Below are positions 1 through 5,273 of a stretch of DNA of 5,273 nt, piece by piece (positions within the stretch are counted from its first letter, which is position 1; the number at the start of each line of letters is the position of its first letter). Made by a program: the position numbers and the translations under genes. Under the pieces are notes generated by a model, which was not told the origin of the DNA, did not search any database, and saw nothing but the letters and a program-made list of their open reading frames with translations. The stretch is taken from positions 1-5,273 of the forward strand of contig DYJG01000227.1 of assembly GCA_020723225.1 (NCBI GenBank), in the 5' to 3' direction. The stretch is from Desulfobacca acetoxidans (GTDB taxonomy: Bacteria > Desulfobacterota > Desulfobaccia > Desulfobaccales > 0-14-0-80-60-11).

Positions 1-52
1 CCGCGCTGTCCCTGCCGTTCCGGGAACTGCCGCCCGCTTTTTTATGTGCCAT
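1..52 (-). CDS. rpmA: Ribosomal protein L27 (bL27), 5' end only
   Basis: Only the first 17 codons are inside the window; the gene continues past the left edge. They read MAHKKAGGSSRNGRDSA, which is the highly conserved N-terminus of bacterial bL27, a protein of the 50S subunit whose N-terminal tail reaches toward the peptidyl-transferase centre. The protein begins directly at MAHKK, without the N-terminal extension that Firmicutes remove with a dedicated protease, so a Firmicute source is unlikely. The start ATG lies 12 bases after the rplU stop codon. Its ribosome binding site (TAAGGAAA, 60-67) overlaps that stop codon, which suggests translational coupling. The rplU-rpmA order is the standard bacterial arrangement. 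Identification is very secure despite the truncation. Confidence 0.93.
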   Translation of the reverse strand, partial: MAHKKAGGSSRNGRDSA

Positions 53-64
53 GGTTCTGTTTCC

Positions 65-376
65 TTACAAAAGAATTTCTTGTATCTGCAGGGCAGTGTA
101 TAGTTGCCGGTGGCCCTGGGTGCGGCGATAATTCTTGCGGCGTTTCTTTTTATAGACCAGAATCTTTTTGGCTTTGCCCTGGCTCAATATCTGGCCCTTA
201 ACGCTGGCGTTTTCCACCAGAGGCTGGCCGACCTTAAGGTCCTGGTCATCGCCCACCATCAGCACCTGGTCCAGCACCACCTGGTCGCCCCGCTCGCCGG
301 GCAGACGCTCCACCCGGAGGACATCTCCGGGGGAGACCCGATATTGTTTACCGCCGGTTTGGATAATGGCGTACAC
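65..376 (-). CDS. rplU: Ribosomal protein L21 (bL21)
   Basis: This encodes a 103-residue protein, the normal length for bL21, a 23S rRNA-binding protein of the large ribosomal subunit. The N-terminus MYAIIQTGGKQYRV and the C-terminal basic signature KKKRRKNYRRTQGHRQ (about residues 75-90) are family hallmarks. The start is a GTG at 376. The reading frame stays open upstream to an ATG at 466, but GTG is chosen for three reasons: the conserved MYAIIQTGGKQ begins there, an AAGGGAGG Shine-Dalgarno sits just upstream (382-389), and the upstream extension would cover the promoter. It is followed 12 bases later by rpmA. Expression is probably from the promoter at 406-433. No anomaly is seen. Confidence 0.97.
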   Translation of the reverse strand: MYAIIQTGGKQYRVSPGDVLRVERLPGERGDQVVLDQVLMVGDDQDLKVGQPLVENASVKGQILSQGKAKKILVYKKKRRKNYRRTQGHRQLYTALQIQEILL

Positions 377-381
377 GTTAG

Positions 382-389
382 CCTCCCTT
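382..389 (-). promoter_or_regulatory. Ribosome binding site of rplU
   Basis: On the minus strand AAGGGAGG stands five bases before the GTG at 376. It decides the start in favour of the GTG over the upstream in-frame ATG at 466. Confidence 0.8.
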
Positions 390-405
390 TTCGAATAACC
401 TTTTA

Positions 406-433
406 AGTTTATTGAACCGGGAGAATTTGTCAA
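406..433 (-). promoter_or_regulatory. Sigma70-type promoter for rplU-rpmA
   Basis: On the minus strand a perfect -35 box TTGACA (433-428) is followed after a 16-base spacer by TAAACT (411-406), which matches four of six bases of the -10 consensus. Transcription would begin near 399, leaving a leader of only about 22 nt before the rplU GTG. That leaves little room for a structured ribosomal-protein leader, so no L21-type autoregulatory leader is evident. The position just beyond a putative terminator fits the start of an independent operon. Confidence 0.7.
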
Positions 434-457
434 GACAAAGATAAGATCTAATCCAGG

Positions 458-516
458 AAAAATCAACGGGCCGGGGCCGGGGCAAGCCGAACCTTGCCGC
501 CGGCGACCCGGCCCCG
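458..516 (-). terminator. GC-rich stem with short U-tract, terminator of the peptidase gene
   Basis: A 10-bp perfect outer stem (472-481 with 507-516, CGGGGCCGGG against CCCGGCCCCG) competes with or encloses an inner stem GGCAAG/CTTGCC (481-486 with 493-498, six-base loop). Reading on the minus strand, the structure is followed by CCCGTTGATTTTTCC, so five U residues lie at 462-458, a few bases after the stem. It lies about 35 bases past the peptidase stop codon and just before the rplU promoter, the expected place for an intrinsic terminator. The U-tract is short and offset, so efficiency is uncertain. Confidence 0.6.
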
Positions 517-549
517 GGCATCTTTAAGGGCGATCATTCTCCTTTTGAA

Positions 550-942
550 TCAGCTGCAACTTTCGCATTCCGCCACGGGACCGTATGGCCCCTCGGCCTC
601 TGCCGCCTCTTCTGTGATCGCCCATGCCGGCGGCCTGGTCATGGTCCAGTCGCCGCCTTTCGTGCATCCGGAAGTTCCCGATTGTATCCAGGTGCCGTGG
701 GCGTTTAGGCAATCATCGACGGTGCCGGTGAGCTGCATGTTGCAGCAAGGCGTCCATTCTCCCCCCCTCACCACGGCATTCAGGGTAATGTTCGGTTTGG
801 CATAGGTGCCGGTAACGTCATAAATGCAATTGGCTGTCGATTGCATCCAGCCGGTGATGTTGTTGGTGGCGGGGTTATGGGTCAGGTGCCAGACGTGCGC
901 GTAGTAGTTATCGGTCCAGTTGCCGCTGAGGTCGGGGGGGGG
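550..942 (-). CDS. Peptidase segment 3: C-terminal Cys-containing beta domain
   Basis: The third frame starts in the proline run encoded by the C9 tract and gives about 130 residues to a TGA at 550-552. It reads PDLSGNWTDNYYAHVWHLTH, then NNITGWMQ, LTGTVDDCLNAHGTWIQSG and GGDWTMTR. Repeated short beta strands of the type SGxW, VWxLT, ITG, LTGTV, GTWxxSG and GxWTMTR are typical of small lipocalin-like or beta-barrel add-on domains in secreted bacterial proteins. Seven Cys (NCIYD, PCCNM, DDCLN, SGCTK, ECESC) suggest disulfides, consistent with export. No ATG at the frame start and no ribosome site support independent expression; the first ATG (846) would cut off the first strands. Function is unknown: substrate binding, anchoring or an inhibitory role are all conceivable. 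Confidence 0.7.
   Translation of the reverse strand, partial: PPPDLSGNWTDNYYAHVWHLTHNPATNNITGWMQSTANCIYDVTGTYAKPNITLNAVVRGGEWTPCCNMQLTGTVDDCLNAHGTWIQSGTSGCTKGGDWTMTRPPAWAITEEAAEAEGPYGPVAECESCS
934..942. repeat. Nine-base G homopolymer at a frame break
   Basis: Nine consecutive G on the plus strand (C9 on the coding strand) encode part of a proline linker between the beta-sandwich and the C-terminal domain. The frame used upstream (TGC CCC CCC CCG) and the frame needed downstream (CCC GAC CTC) differ by one base here. Tracts of seven or ten would read through. Such runs are prone both to replication slippage and to base-calling error. Confidence 0.85.
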
Positions 943-1751
943 CAGGGACCCACATTAATGGTGTAATTTCCGCCTCGGGACATGCCCGCCACCACCAGGG
1001 CCAGTTTGTCCCATTCCCCGGCAGCCAGGTCTTTCATGTAGGTATAAGTAGTGGAAGAAGACGGCGCGTTAGATAAATGCTCCCAATTATTGTTTTTGAT
1101 GCCGATAAAATGGTAGGAAAAATTACCCGGCTGGACCCCGGTGATTTTCATCCGCAATTGGGTCAGATCAACGCCCAGGTTAAACTCGTAATAATCCGCA
1201 CCGTATGGAGAGACACTGCGTTCATAGGTAAACGAGGTGTTATTGTTGAGGATATTCCTGGTGACTCTGGGGGCATGGCTCAAGGGGCCGTAAGTTTTGC
1301 CGCAAACCGTCTGGGTAATTTCGTCTTCGCCGTAGTCGAAAAACCCGGCGTTGTCCAGGTCTTTGAGGTAGTTGGCCTTGATCCAGGTCTGGGCGAACCG
1401 GTTAATATTCTTGCTCAGCCAATTGGTGGTCACCGTGTTGACCGCGGCTCTGGCGTCGTTGCCGTTCGTCTCGTACGTGGCCCAGACAGCTCTAATAATC
1501 TTCCAGGTGCCCGCCGCCTTTTGCATATATACCCAAAAATGGCAGGCATCGTAATCTCTCTCGCGGAAGAGGCTCCGGTCGGGATTGCTGAGGCCCTCGT
1601 TCATGAGTTCCATGTAATCCCGGACGCCCGCATATGAGTACTTCTGGGCCCAGGCGGCCGTGCCCTCGGTGATCCATTGCGTTGTGGCCAGGCCCGATTC
1701 GAAGCCGTAACTGTACTGCACCCGGTGAAAGAGTTCGTGGGCCGTAACCGT
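943..1751 (-). CDS. Peptidase segment 2: HELFH active site and beta-sandwich region
   Basis: This second frame carries the catalytic centre. TVTAHELFHRVQYSYG (HELFH at 1739-1725) supplies two zinc-binding His and the catalytic Glu. The Glu in WITEGTAAW lies 19 residues after the second His, a spacing that suits the third zinc ligand of gluzincins. A helical region follows (WAQKYSYAGVRDYMELMN, then a stretch with FWVYMQKAAGTWKIIRAVW), and then, after about residue 390 of the joined protein, a beta-rich part ending in GGNYTINVGPC that resembles the small beta-sandwich domains appended to secreted peptidases. Taken alone, the frame has no start with a good ribosome site; the GTG at 1721 would begin after HELFH and so would encode no active enzyme. 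This supports the view that it is an internal part of the larger gene. Past the G9 tract the frame runs on to 882 as a short unrelated tail. Confidence 0.78.
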
Positions 1752-2425
1752 CCGGCGCCGGCAACTGTCTTGACCGTCAACTTACTGTTCAGGCGGATGA
1801 ATCTAAATCTCGAATCCGTACCCCCATGCACATTGTCACCCAAATAATAGACATAAACATCCACCGTTTCCGTGCCCCCGAAGAGATAATTCTTTGGGGT
1901 TCTGAAGTTCTCGGCGTAAGTGTCCCAGTGCTGGTTCAGCCAGAAGGCGGTGGCCTTAATCTGGCCTAAAGTGACGTTGTGATCAGGATTGCTGTCGTTG
2001 TCGGTATAGAAGAATCTAAAATGTCCGGAAACGTAGGTCTTGGGCAAGTCCGGGGTGGCGGCGGCGATGATATAGTCCACCTGCCGCCGGGTCAGGTCCG
2101 AGACTGCAGGGTTCTGGAGCGCGGCGAAGAGCACTCCCTCCTGGTATTCCCGGCACCAGCGAACCGGCCGCGCCGCGGCTTCCGGCCGCTTCTTTCCGAG
2201 GGGAGGAAAAAACTTCCGGGCCAGGGCGATGATCTCTGCGTCGGTGCGGGGTACATCCGGATTGTCTCCGAAGCGGGCGGCGAAGATTCCTTGGGGAAGG
2301 ATCTCCAATTTGATGCTGTGGGCCTGGAATTGAAAGACTTCTTGGCCCGGAGCGGCACCGGCTGATAAGGAGATTAATAAAACGGCCAGCCAAAAAACGA
2401 TAAGGTACTTGCCCTTGGCTTTCAT
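1752..2425 (-). CDS. Peptidase segment 1: signal peptide and N-terminal region
   Basis: This first frame starts at an ATG at 2425 and gives about 224 meaningful residues; after that it continues out of register to a stop at 1601, and that tail (from about RLRPTNS on) is not protein-like. The start is well supported: AGGAGA (2433-2438) lies seven bases upstream. Residues 1-25 form a clear signal peptide, with a basic n-region MKAKGK, a hydrophobic core YLIVFWLAVLLISL and an Ala-Gly-Ala cleavage site near residue 24. There is no lipobox Cys, so the product should be released rather than lipid-anchored. The later part contains FWLNQHWDTYAENF and a run of beta-rich sequence (TVDVYVYYLGDNVHGGTDS) leading into the active-site helix, as is usual upstream of the HExxH motif in gluzincins. 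The catalytic motif itself is in the next frame. Confidence 0.8.
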
Positions 2426-2432
2426 TGGCGCA

Positions 2433-2438
2433 TCTCCT
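2433..2438 (-). promoter_or_regulatory. Ribosome binding site of the peptidase gene
   Basis: AGGAGA on the minus strand lies seven bases before the ATG at 2425, a near-ideal site and spacing. It fixes the start, which is also the start of the signal peptide. Confidence 0.8.
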
Positions 2439-2470
2439 GGTCTGTTATCTGACTCCTTTTATTGAATCCA

Positions 2471-2505
2471 GTCGGGGAAGATGCCGTCTCCCAACCGGCC
2501 CCGAC
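2471..2505 (-). promoter_or_regulatory. Hairpin upstream of the peptidase start, with alternative partner
   Basis: GTCGGGG (2471-2477) and CCCCGAC (2499-2505) can form a 7-bp stem in the peptidase leader, with a further CGGC/GCCG pairing possible inside. The arm CCCCGACA (2499-2506) can instead pair over 8 bp with TGTCGGGG (2574-2581). The two pairings exclude each other. The proximal hairpin ends about 32 bases before the Shine-Dalgarno. The role is inferred only from complementarity. Confidence 0.3.
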
Positions 2506-2816
2506 ATTGGTGGAATATCCAATAAAAACGCCGCAGGCGGAAACGCCGGCGATACGCTTTTTACCGGAGCGGTTGTCGGGGTTTTAATTAACCCTCTGTA
2601 TCTGCAAAGGGGTTATGCGTTAACTTCTTGGAAATGGCCGATAGTTTGGGAAGGATTGCGCCTGAAAGATCGGAAGGGCTTCGGGAAACCATCGGCAGGG
2701 CCCATACGCAACGGTTCCTCTAAAAATGGTGAGAAAATTTGGAGCGGTGGCCGGTCTTATTCCCAAGGGATCAGGCCGGGCAAAATCAGGAATATATGAT
2801 ATTAGAGATAATAATA

Positions 2817-2844
2817 TTTATATAAAAATTTCAGTAAATGTCAA
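2817..2844 (-). promoter_or_regulatory. Sigma70-type promoter toward the peptidase gene
   Basis: On the minus strand a perfect TTGACA (2844-2839) is followed after 16 bases by TATAAA (2822-2817), which matches five of six bases of the -10 box, in AT-rich DNA. It would start transcription near 2810 and produce a leader of about 385 nt before the peptidase ATG. No better promoter was found closer to the gene. Chance matches are more likely in AT-rich sequence, so this is a good candidate rather than a certainty. Confidence 0.55.
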
Positions 2845-2884
2845 GTTCATCTATATAATTAGGAAAATCTCCTCAGACCGATGG

Positions 2885-2914
2885 TTGACTTATCACGATT
2901 TCCGGAATTATTAT
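2885..2914 (+). promoter_or_regulatory. Sigma70-type promoter for the GH57/DUF3536 gene
   Basis: TTGACT (2885-2890) and TATTAT (2909-2914), each five of six to consensus, are separated by 18 bases. The perfect palindrome TTCCGGAA (2900-2907) lies in the spacer and could be a regulator site. Transcription would begin about 2921, giving a leader of roughly 23 nt. A TATAAT at 2854-2859 is an alternative -10 but lacks a convincing -35. AATTATTAT occurs twice (2906-2914 and 2925-2933), once over the -10 box and once just before the ribosome site. Confidence 0.55.
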
Positions 2915-2933
2915 AAGATCGCCAAATTATTAT

Positions 2934-2938
2934 GGGAG
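2934..2938 (+). promoter_or_regulatory. Ribosome binding site of the GH57/DUF3536 gene
   Basis: GGGAG lies five bases before the ATG at 2944. An in-frame ATG at 2932 exists, but it overlaps this site and has no Shine-Dalgarno of its own, so 2944 is preferred. Confidence 0.7.
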
Positions 2939-2943
2939 TAAGC

Positions 2944-5273
2944 ATGCCGCCGTTGCCGCCCAAAGACCCCCAGGGTTGTGTGGTCATCCATGGCCATTTC
3001 TATCAGCCTCCCCGGGAAAACCCCTGGATCGAGCAGATCGAAATGGAGTCCAGCGCCCATCCTTACCACGATTGGAACGAGCGCATCAACGCCGAATGCT
3101 ATACGCCCAACAGTTGCGCCCGCATCTTCGATCACCAGCGCCGCATTCTGGACATCATCAATAATTACGAGCATATCAGCTTCAATTTCGGCCCCACCCT
3201 GCTGAGCTGGCTGGAGGCCAAGGCCCCTTCATCCTACCGGCGGATCCTGGAATCGGACCGCCGCAGCCTGGAGAGGCTGGGCCACGGCAACGCCCTGGCC
3301 CAGGCGTATAACCATGCCATCCTCCCCCTGGCCGCCCCCCGGGACCGGGAGACCCAGATCATCTGGGGTCTAAAGGATTTTTCCCACCGCTTTCAGAGGG
3401 AAGCCGAGGCCATGTGGCTGCCGGAGACCGCGGCGAACCTTCCCACCCTGGCGGCCCTGGTGGAACACGGGCTGAAGTTTGTCATTCTTTCTCCTTACCA
3501 GGCCTTGCGGGTCCGGCCCCTGGCCGGCGGTCCCTGGGAGCGGGTGGAGGGCCACACCCTGGACACCACCCAGGCCTACCGCTGTTTTTTGCCGGACGCC
3601 GGGGACCAGAGCGCCAAGCGCAGGTTTATCGAAGTTTTTTTCTATAACGGCGCAGTGGCTGCGGACATCAGTTTCGGGGACCTGCTCCAGGACAGCAACC
3701 GCCTGGCCGAGCGCCTGGTGGAGGGCTTTTCCCCCGCCAAGGCCTGCCACCAAATTTTTCAGGTGGCCACCGACGGCGAGAATTACGGGCATCATAAAAA
3801 ATTCGGGGAACTGGCCCTGGCCCACGCCCTGACCCAGGCCCTGCCCCAGAAGGGATTTAAGCCCTCCAATTATGCCTCGTTTCTGAAACTGGCCCCGCCC
3901 CACCTGGAGGTGGAGCTCTACCTGGGCGCGGCGGGCGCGGGCAGCTCCTGGAGCTGCGCCCACGGGGTGGAGCGCTGGCGCTCGGACTGCGGCTGCTCCA
4001 CCGGCGGGGCGCCCACCTGGAACCAGAGATGGCGCGCGCCCTTAAGAGAGGCCTTCGATCTGCTGAATGACCGCCTGGCGGCGCTGTTCGAGACCCACGG
4101 ACCCAAATATTTCCGGGACCCCTGGGCGGCCCGCAACGCCTATATCGAAGTGATCCTGGAGCGCAGCCCCGAGACCATGGCCCGGTTTTTCTCCCGGGAA
4201 GGCGCGCCTGATTTGAGCAAGAGCGATTGGGTGCCGGCCCTGAAACTCCTGGAGATGCAGCGCCACGCCTTGCTCATGTACACCAGTTGCGGCTGGTTCT
4301 TTGCCGACCTGTCGGGCTTGGAAACCATGCAGGTGCTGAAATACGCGGCCCGGGCCCTGCAGTTGGGCCAGGAGTTCAGCGCCCAGTCCCTGGAGGCCCC
4401 CTTCCTGGAACACCTGGAGCGGGCCGTGAGCAACATCCCGGCCGCGGGCACCGGCCGGGACCTCTATGACAACCGCATCAGGCCGCTGGTGGTGGACTTC
4501 CCCAAGGTGGTGAACCAATGGGCCATTTCCTGGCTCAAGGACTGGGAGCGGCAATGTCCCACCAATATTTACCATTTCAAGGTGGAAACCCTGGAGGTGG
4601 CGGAGAAGGAGCAGGGATCGTTAATTTTGGGCTCGGGCGCCCTGCGCCTTACTTCGGGCATTACTTTGAAGAGCAAGGTGCTCCATTTTTTTACCGTCTA
4701 CCTGGGCAGCTACCTCTACCGGACGCAGATCATGGAGAGCCGGTCGCTCCAGGATTTCCATTCCTTGAAAGAGAAACTCTTCCAGGTCCTGGAGACGGCC
4801 CCGGAAAATCTGATAGCGGTGATGGCCCGGCACCTGGGGGAACGCTATTATTCCTTTCACGATATGTTTCGGGAGGAGAAAAACGATCTCCTGCAAGACC
4901 TGCTGCACCATACCCAGGAAGATGCCTTGGGTCTTATTTCCCACAGCTATGAAGAGGCCCGGCCGCTGCTCAAAGCCATGGCCGCGGAAAAGCTGCCGCT
5001 GCCCCGCCTCTTTCAGGTTGCCGGAGAAATCACCCTCAATAATTATCTGGTGGAAATATTGCGGAAACTGGAGCTCGCCCCCCGCTCCGCTGCTATCAGT
5101 GGCGACCTTCTGGAGCTGGTCCAGGAGGCGGCCGCTTTAGGGTTGAAGCTGGAATCGGTGCGCGGGGGCCGGATTTTGGGTGGGATCATCGACCGCCATC
5201 TCCAGGATCTGGCCGGGGACTTAAAGGTGGAGGCCGCTTCCCGCCTCAATCAATTCCTGGCCCTGATGCGTAA
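2944..5273 (+). CDS. GH57-family glycoside hydrolase with DUF3536 region, 3' end missing
   Basis: This is an uninterrupted frame of 776 codons, still open at the window edge, so the C-terminus is missing. The N-terminal part is a GH57 (alpha-amylase/alpha-mannosidase-like) catalytic domain. HGHFYQPPRENPW (residues 16-28) is the first GH57 motif. MWLPETA (157-163) holds the predicted nucleophile E161, and TDGENYGHH (276-284) holds the predicted acid/base D277. These roles are assigned by analogy with characterised GH57 enzymes. Two blocks after the catalytic core, SSWSCAHGVERW...DCGC (334-351) and MYTSCGWFF (445-453), are what I recognise as hallmarks of the DUF3536-bearing subfamily. The rest (about 460-776) is a mostly helical region assigned to DUF3536. 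There is no signal peptide or membrane segment, so it is probably cytoplasmic and acts on alpha-glucans such as glycogen or on a related alpha-linked glycan; the true substrate of this subfamily is not evident from sequence. It has its own promoter and is divergent from the peptidase gene. Confidence 0.92.
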   Translation, partial: MPPLPPKDPQGCVVIHGHFYQPPRENPWIEQIEMESSAHPYHDWNERINAECYTPNSCARIFDHQRRILDIINNYEHISFNFGPTLLSWLEAKAPSSYRRILESDRRSLERLGHGNALAQAYNHAILPLAAPRDRETQIIWGLKDFSHRFQREAEAMWLPETAANLPTLAALVEHGLKFVILSPYQALRVRPLAGGPWERVEGHTLDTTQAYRCFLPDAGDQSAKRRFIEVFFYNGAVAADISFGDLLQDSNRLAERLVEGFSPAKACHQIFQVATDGENYGHHKKFGELALAHALTQALPQKGFKPSNYASFLKLAPPHLEVELYLGAAGAGSSWSCAHGVERWRSDCGCSTGGAPTWNQRWRAPLREAFDLLNDRLAALFETHGPKYFRDPWAARNAYIEVILERSPETMARFFSREGAPDLSKSDWVPALKLLEMQRHALLMYTSCGWFFADLSGLETMQVLKYAARALQLGQEFSAQSLEAPFLEHLERAVSNIPAAGTGRDLYDNRIRPLVVDFPKVVNQWAISWLKDWERQCPTNIYHFKVETLEVAEKEQGSLILGSGALRLTSGITLKSKVLHFFTVYLGSYLYRTQIMESRSLQDFHSLKEKLFQVLETAPENLIAVMARHLGERYYSFHDMFREEKNDLLQDLLHHTQEDALGLISHSYEEARPLLKAMAAEKLPLPRLFQVAGEITLNNYLVEILRKLELAPRSAAISGDLLELVQEAAALGLKLESVRGGRILGGIIDRHLQDLAGDLKVEAASRLNQFLALMR

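Larger units (their letters stand above)
550..2425 (-). pseudogene. Secreted zinc metallopeptidase gene interrupted by two frameshifts
   Basis: The whole gene reads as about 625 codons split over three frames that join end to end without losing recognisable sequence. In order it encodes a Sec signal peptide (residues 1-25), an N-terminal region, a gluzincin-like zinc site HELFH (about residues 230-234) with a downstream Glu in WITEGTAAW, a beta-sandwich-like region, and a Cys-containing C-terminal beta domain. It should act outside the cytoplasm as a protease. Architecture and the HE(L/F)FHxVQY style resemble the MXAN_6640-like putative metalloproteases; this is recalled from family knowledge, not searched. 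Break 1 lies at about 1748-1760, where one base is missing in a GC-rich stretch just before the zinc motif. Break 2 is at the nine-G run 934-942, where seven or ten G would restore frame. As read, no single frame makes an active full-length enzyme. Sequencing error, genuine decay and slippage at the G run are all possible; the conserved coding on both sides argues that any decay is recent. Confidence 0.78.
2426..2816 (-). other. Long 5' leader / unexplained intergenic stretch
   Basis: This stretch of nearly 400 bases between the peptidase start and the minus-strand promoter at 2817-2844 has no gene I can support. It contains a weak 30-codon minus frame (2613-2705, ATG with AGAGGA about ten bases upstream) and a longer plus frame without a ribosome site; neither has recognisable protein features. 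Base composition from 2460 to 2760 is mixed and not AT-rich like the adjacent promoter island. It holds several pairing segments, including three copies of GTCGGGG or its complement (2471-2477, 2499-2505, 2575-2581) and ATTGG/CCAAT arms (2506-2510, 2519-2523). If the distal promoter is real, this is an unusually long leader and a candidate for regulatory RNA or a dispersed intergenic element. I recognise no known riboswitch consensus in it. Confidence 0.4.

Noticed and set aside
377..466. N-terminal extension of rplU to an upstream ATG at 466
   Set aside because: The conserved L21 start MYAIIQTGGKQ falls at the GTG at 376 with an ideal Shine-Dalgarno; the extension would span the rplU promoter.
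1077..1637. 186-residue plus-strand frame
   Set aside because: It lies fully antisense to the peptidase segment that carries the recognisable active site, with no ribosome site or motifs.
2613..2705. 30-codon minus-strand frame in the peptidase leader
   Set aside because: The AGAGGA spacing is marginal and the peptide has no features; it could be a leader peptide but cannot be supported alone.
2460..2760. Cyclic-di-GMP, TPP, molybdenum cofactor or fluoride riboswitch
   Set aside because: I compared both strands with the consensus elements I remember and found only scattered short resemblances.
2425..2799. 124-residue plus-strand frame
   Set aside because: It starts at TTG overlapping the peptidase start, has no ribosome site, and its product shows no recognisable domain; kept only as a low-interest observation on the intergenic segment.
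2726..2941. 71-residue plus-strand frame ending at the GH57 start
   Set aside because: It has no Shine-Dalgarno, crosses both putative promoters, and its second half is simply translated AT-rich DNA.
3370..4575. Long minus-strand frames of 197 and 177 residues
   Set aside because: They are antisense to the GH57/DUF3536 gene, whose conserved motifs run through both regions; such frames are expected in GC-rich coding DNA.
1..5273. CRISPR array, tRNA, rRNA or insertion sequence
   Set aside because: No regularly spaced repeats, no cloverleaf-like segment and no transposase-like coding or terminal inverted repeats were seen.

Overview
This window reads as a high-GC bacterial chromosome segment. 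It has three blocks: two ribosomal protein genes on the minus strand (1-376), a secreted zinc-metallopeptidase gene on the minus strand that is broken by two frameshifts (550-2425), and the 5' part of a large intracellular-type GH57/DUF3536 glycoside hydrolase gene on the plus strand (2944 to beyond 5273). L27 begins directly with MAHKKAGG, without the cleaved N-terminal extension typical of Firmicutes. The peptidase has a Gram-negative-style Sec signal peptide and resembles proteins common in Myxococcota and Desulfobacterota. The source is therefore probably a delta-proteobacterial (Desulfobacterota-like) lineage, but this is inference from gene content only.

Minus-strand left block: rplU (L21) starts at a GTG with a strong Shine-Dalgarno and is followed after 12 bases by rpmA (L27), which runs off the left edge. 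A sigma70-like promoter (406-433) gives rplU a very short leader. Immediately beyond it, a GC-rich stem with a short U-tract (458-516) looks like the terminator of the upstream peptidase gene. Little else is in the 376-550 gap.

Middle block: the peptidase encodes a signal peptide, an N-terminal region, a gluzincin-type HELFH...E active site, a beta-sandwich-like region and a Cys-containing C-terminal beta domain of about 130 residues. It is one gene of about 625 codons in three successive frames. The first break lies a few codons before the zinc motif. The second falls exactly on a run of nine G (C on the coding strand) at a domain boundary. Either these are sequencing/assembly errors, or the gene is decayed, or the G9 tract is a slippage switch.

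Divergent intergenic block (2426-2943): an AT-rich island (about 2790-2935) carries good sigma70-like promoters facing both ways. The minus promoter would give the peptidase a leader of nearly 390 nt that contains mutually exclusive pairing segments (GTCGGGG/CCCCGAC, three copies). This is the least explained part of the window.

Right block: the GH57/DUF3536 gene is open for 776 codons with no stop before the window end. All the family landmarks I can recognise are intact, including the predicted nucleophile and acid/base residues. No RNA genes, CRISPR arrays or insertion sequences were seen.
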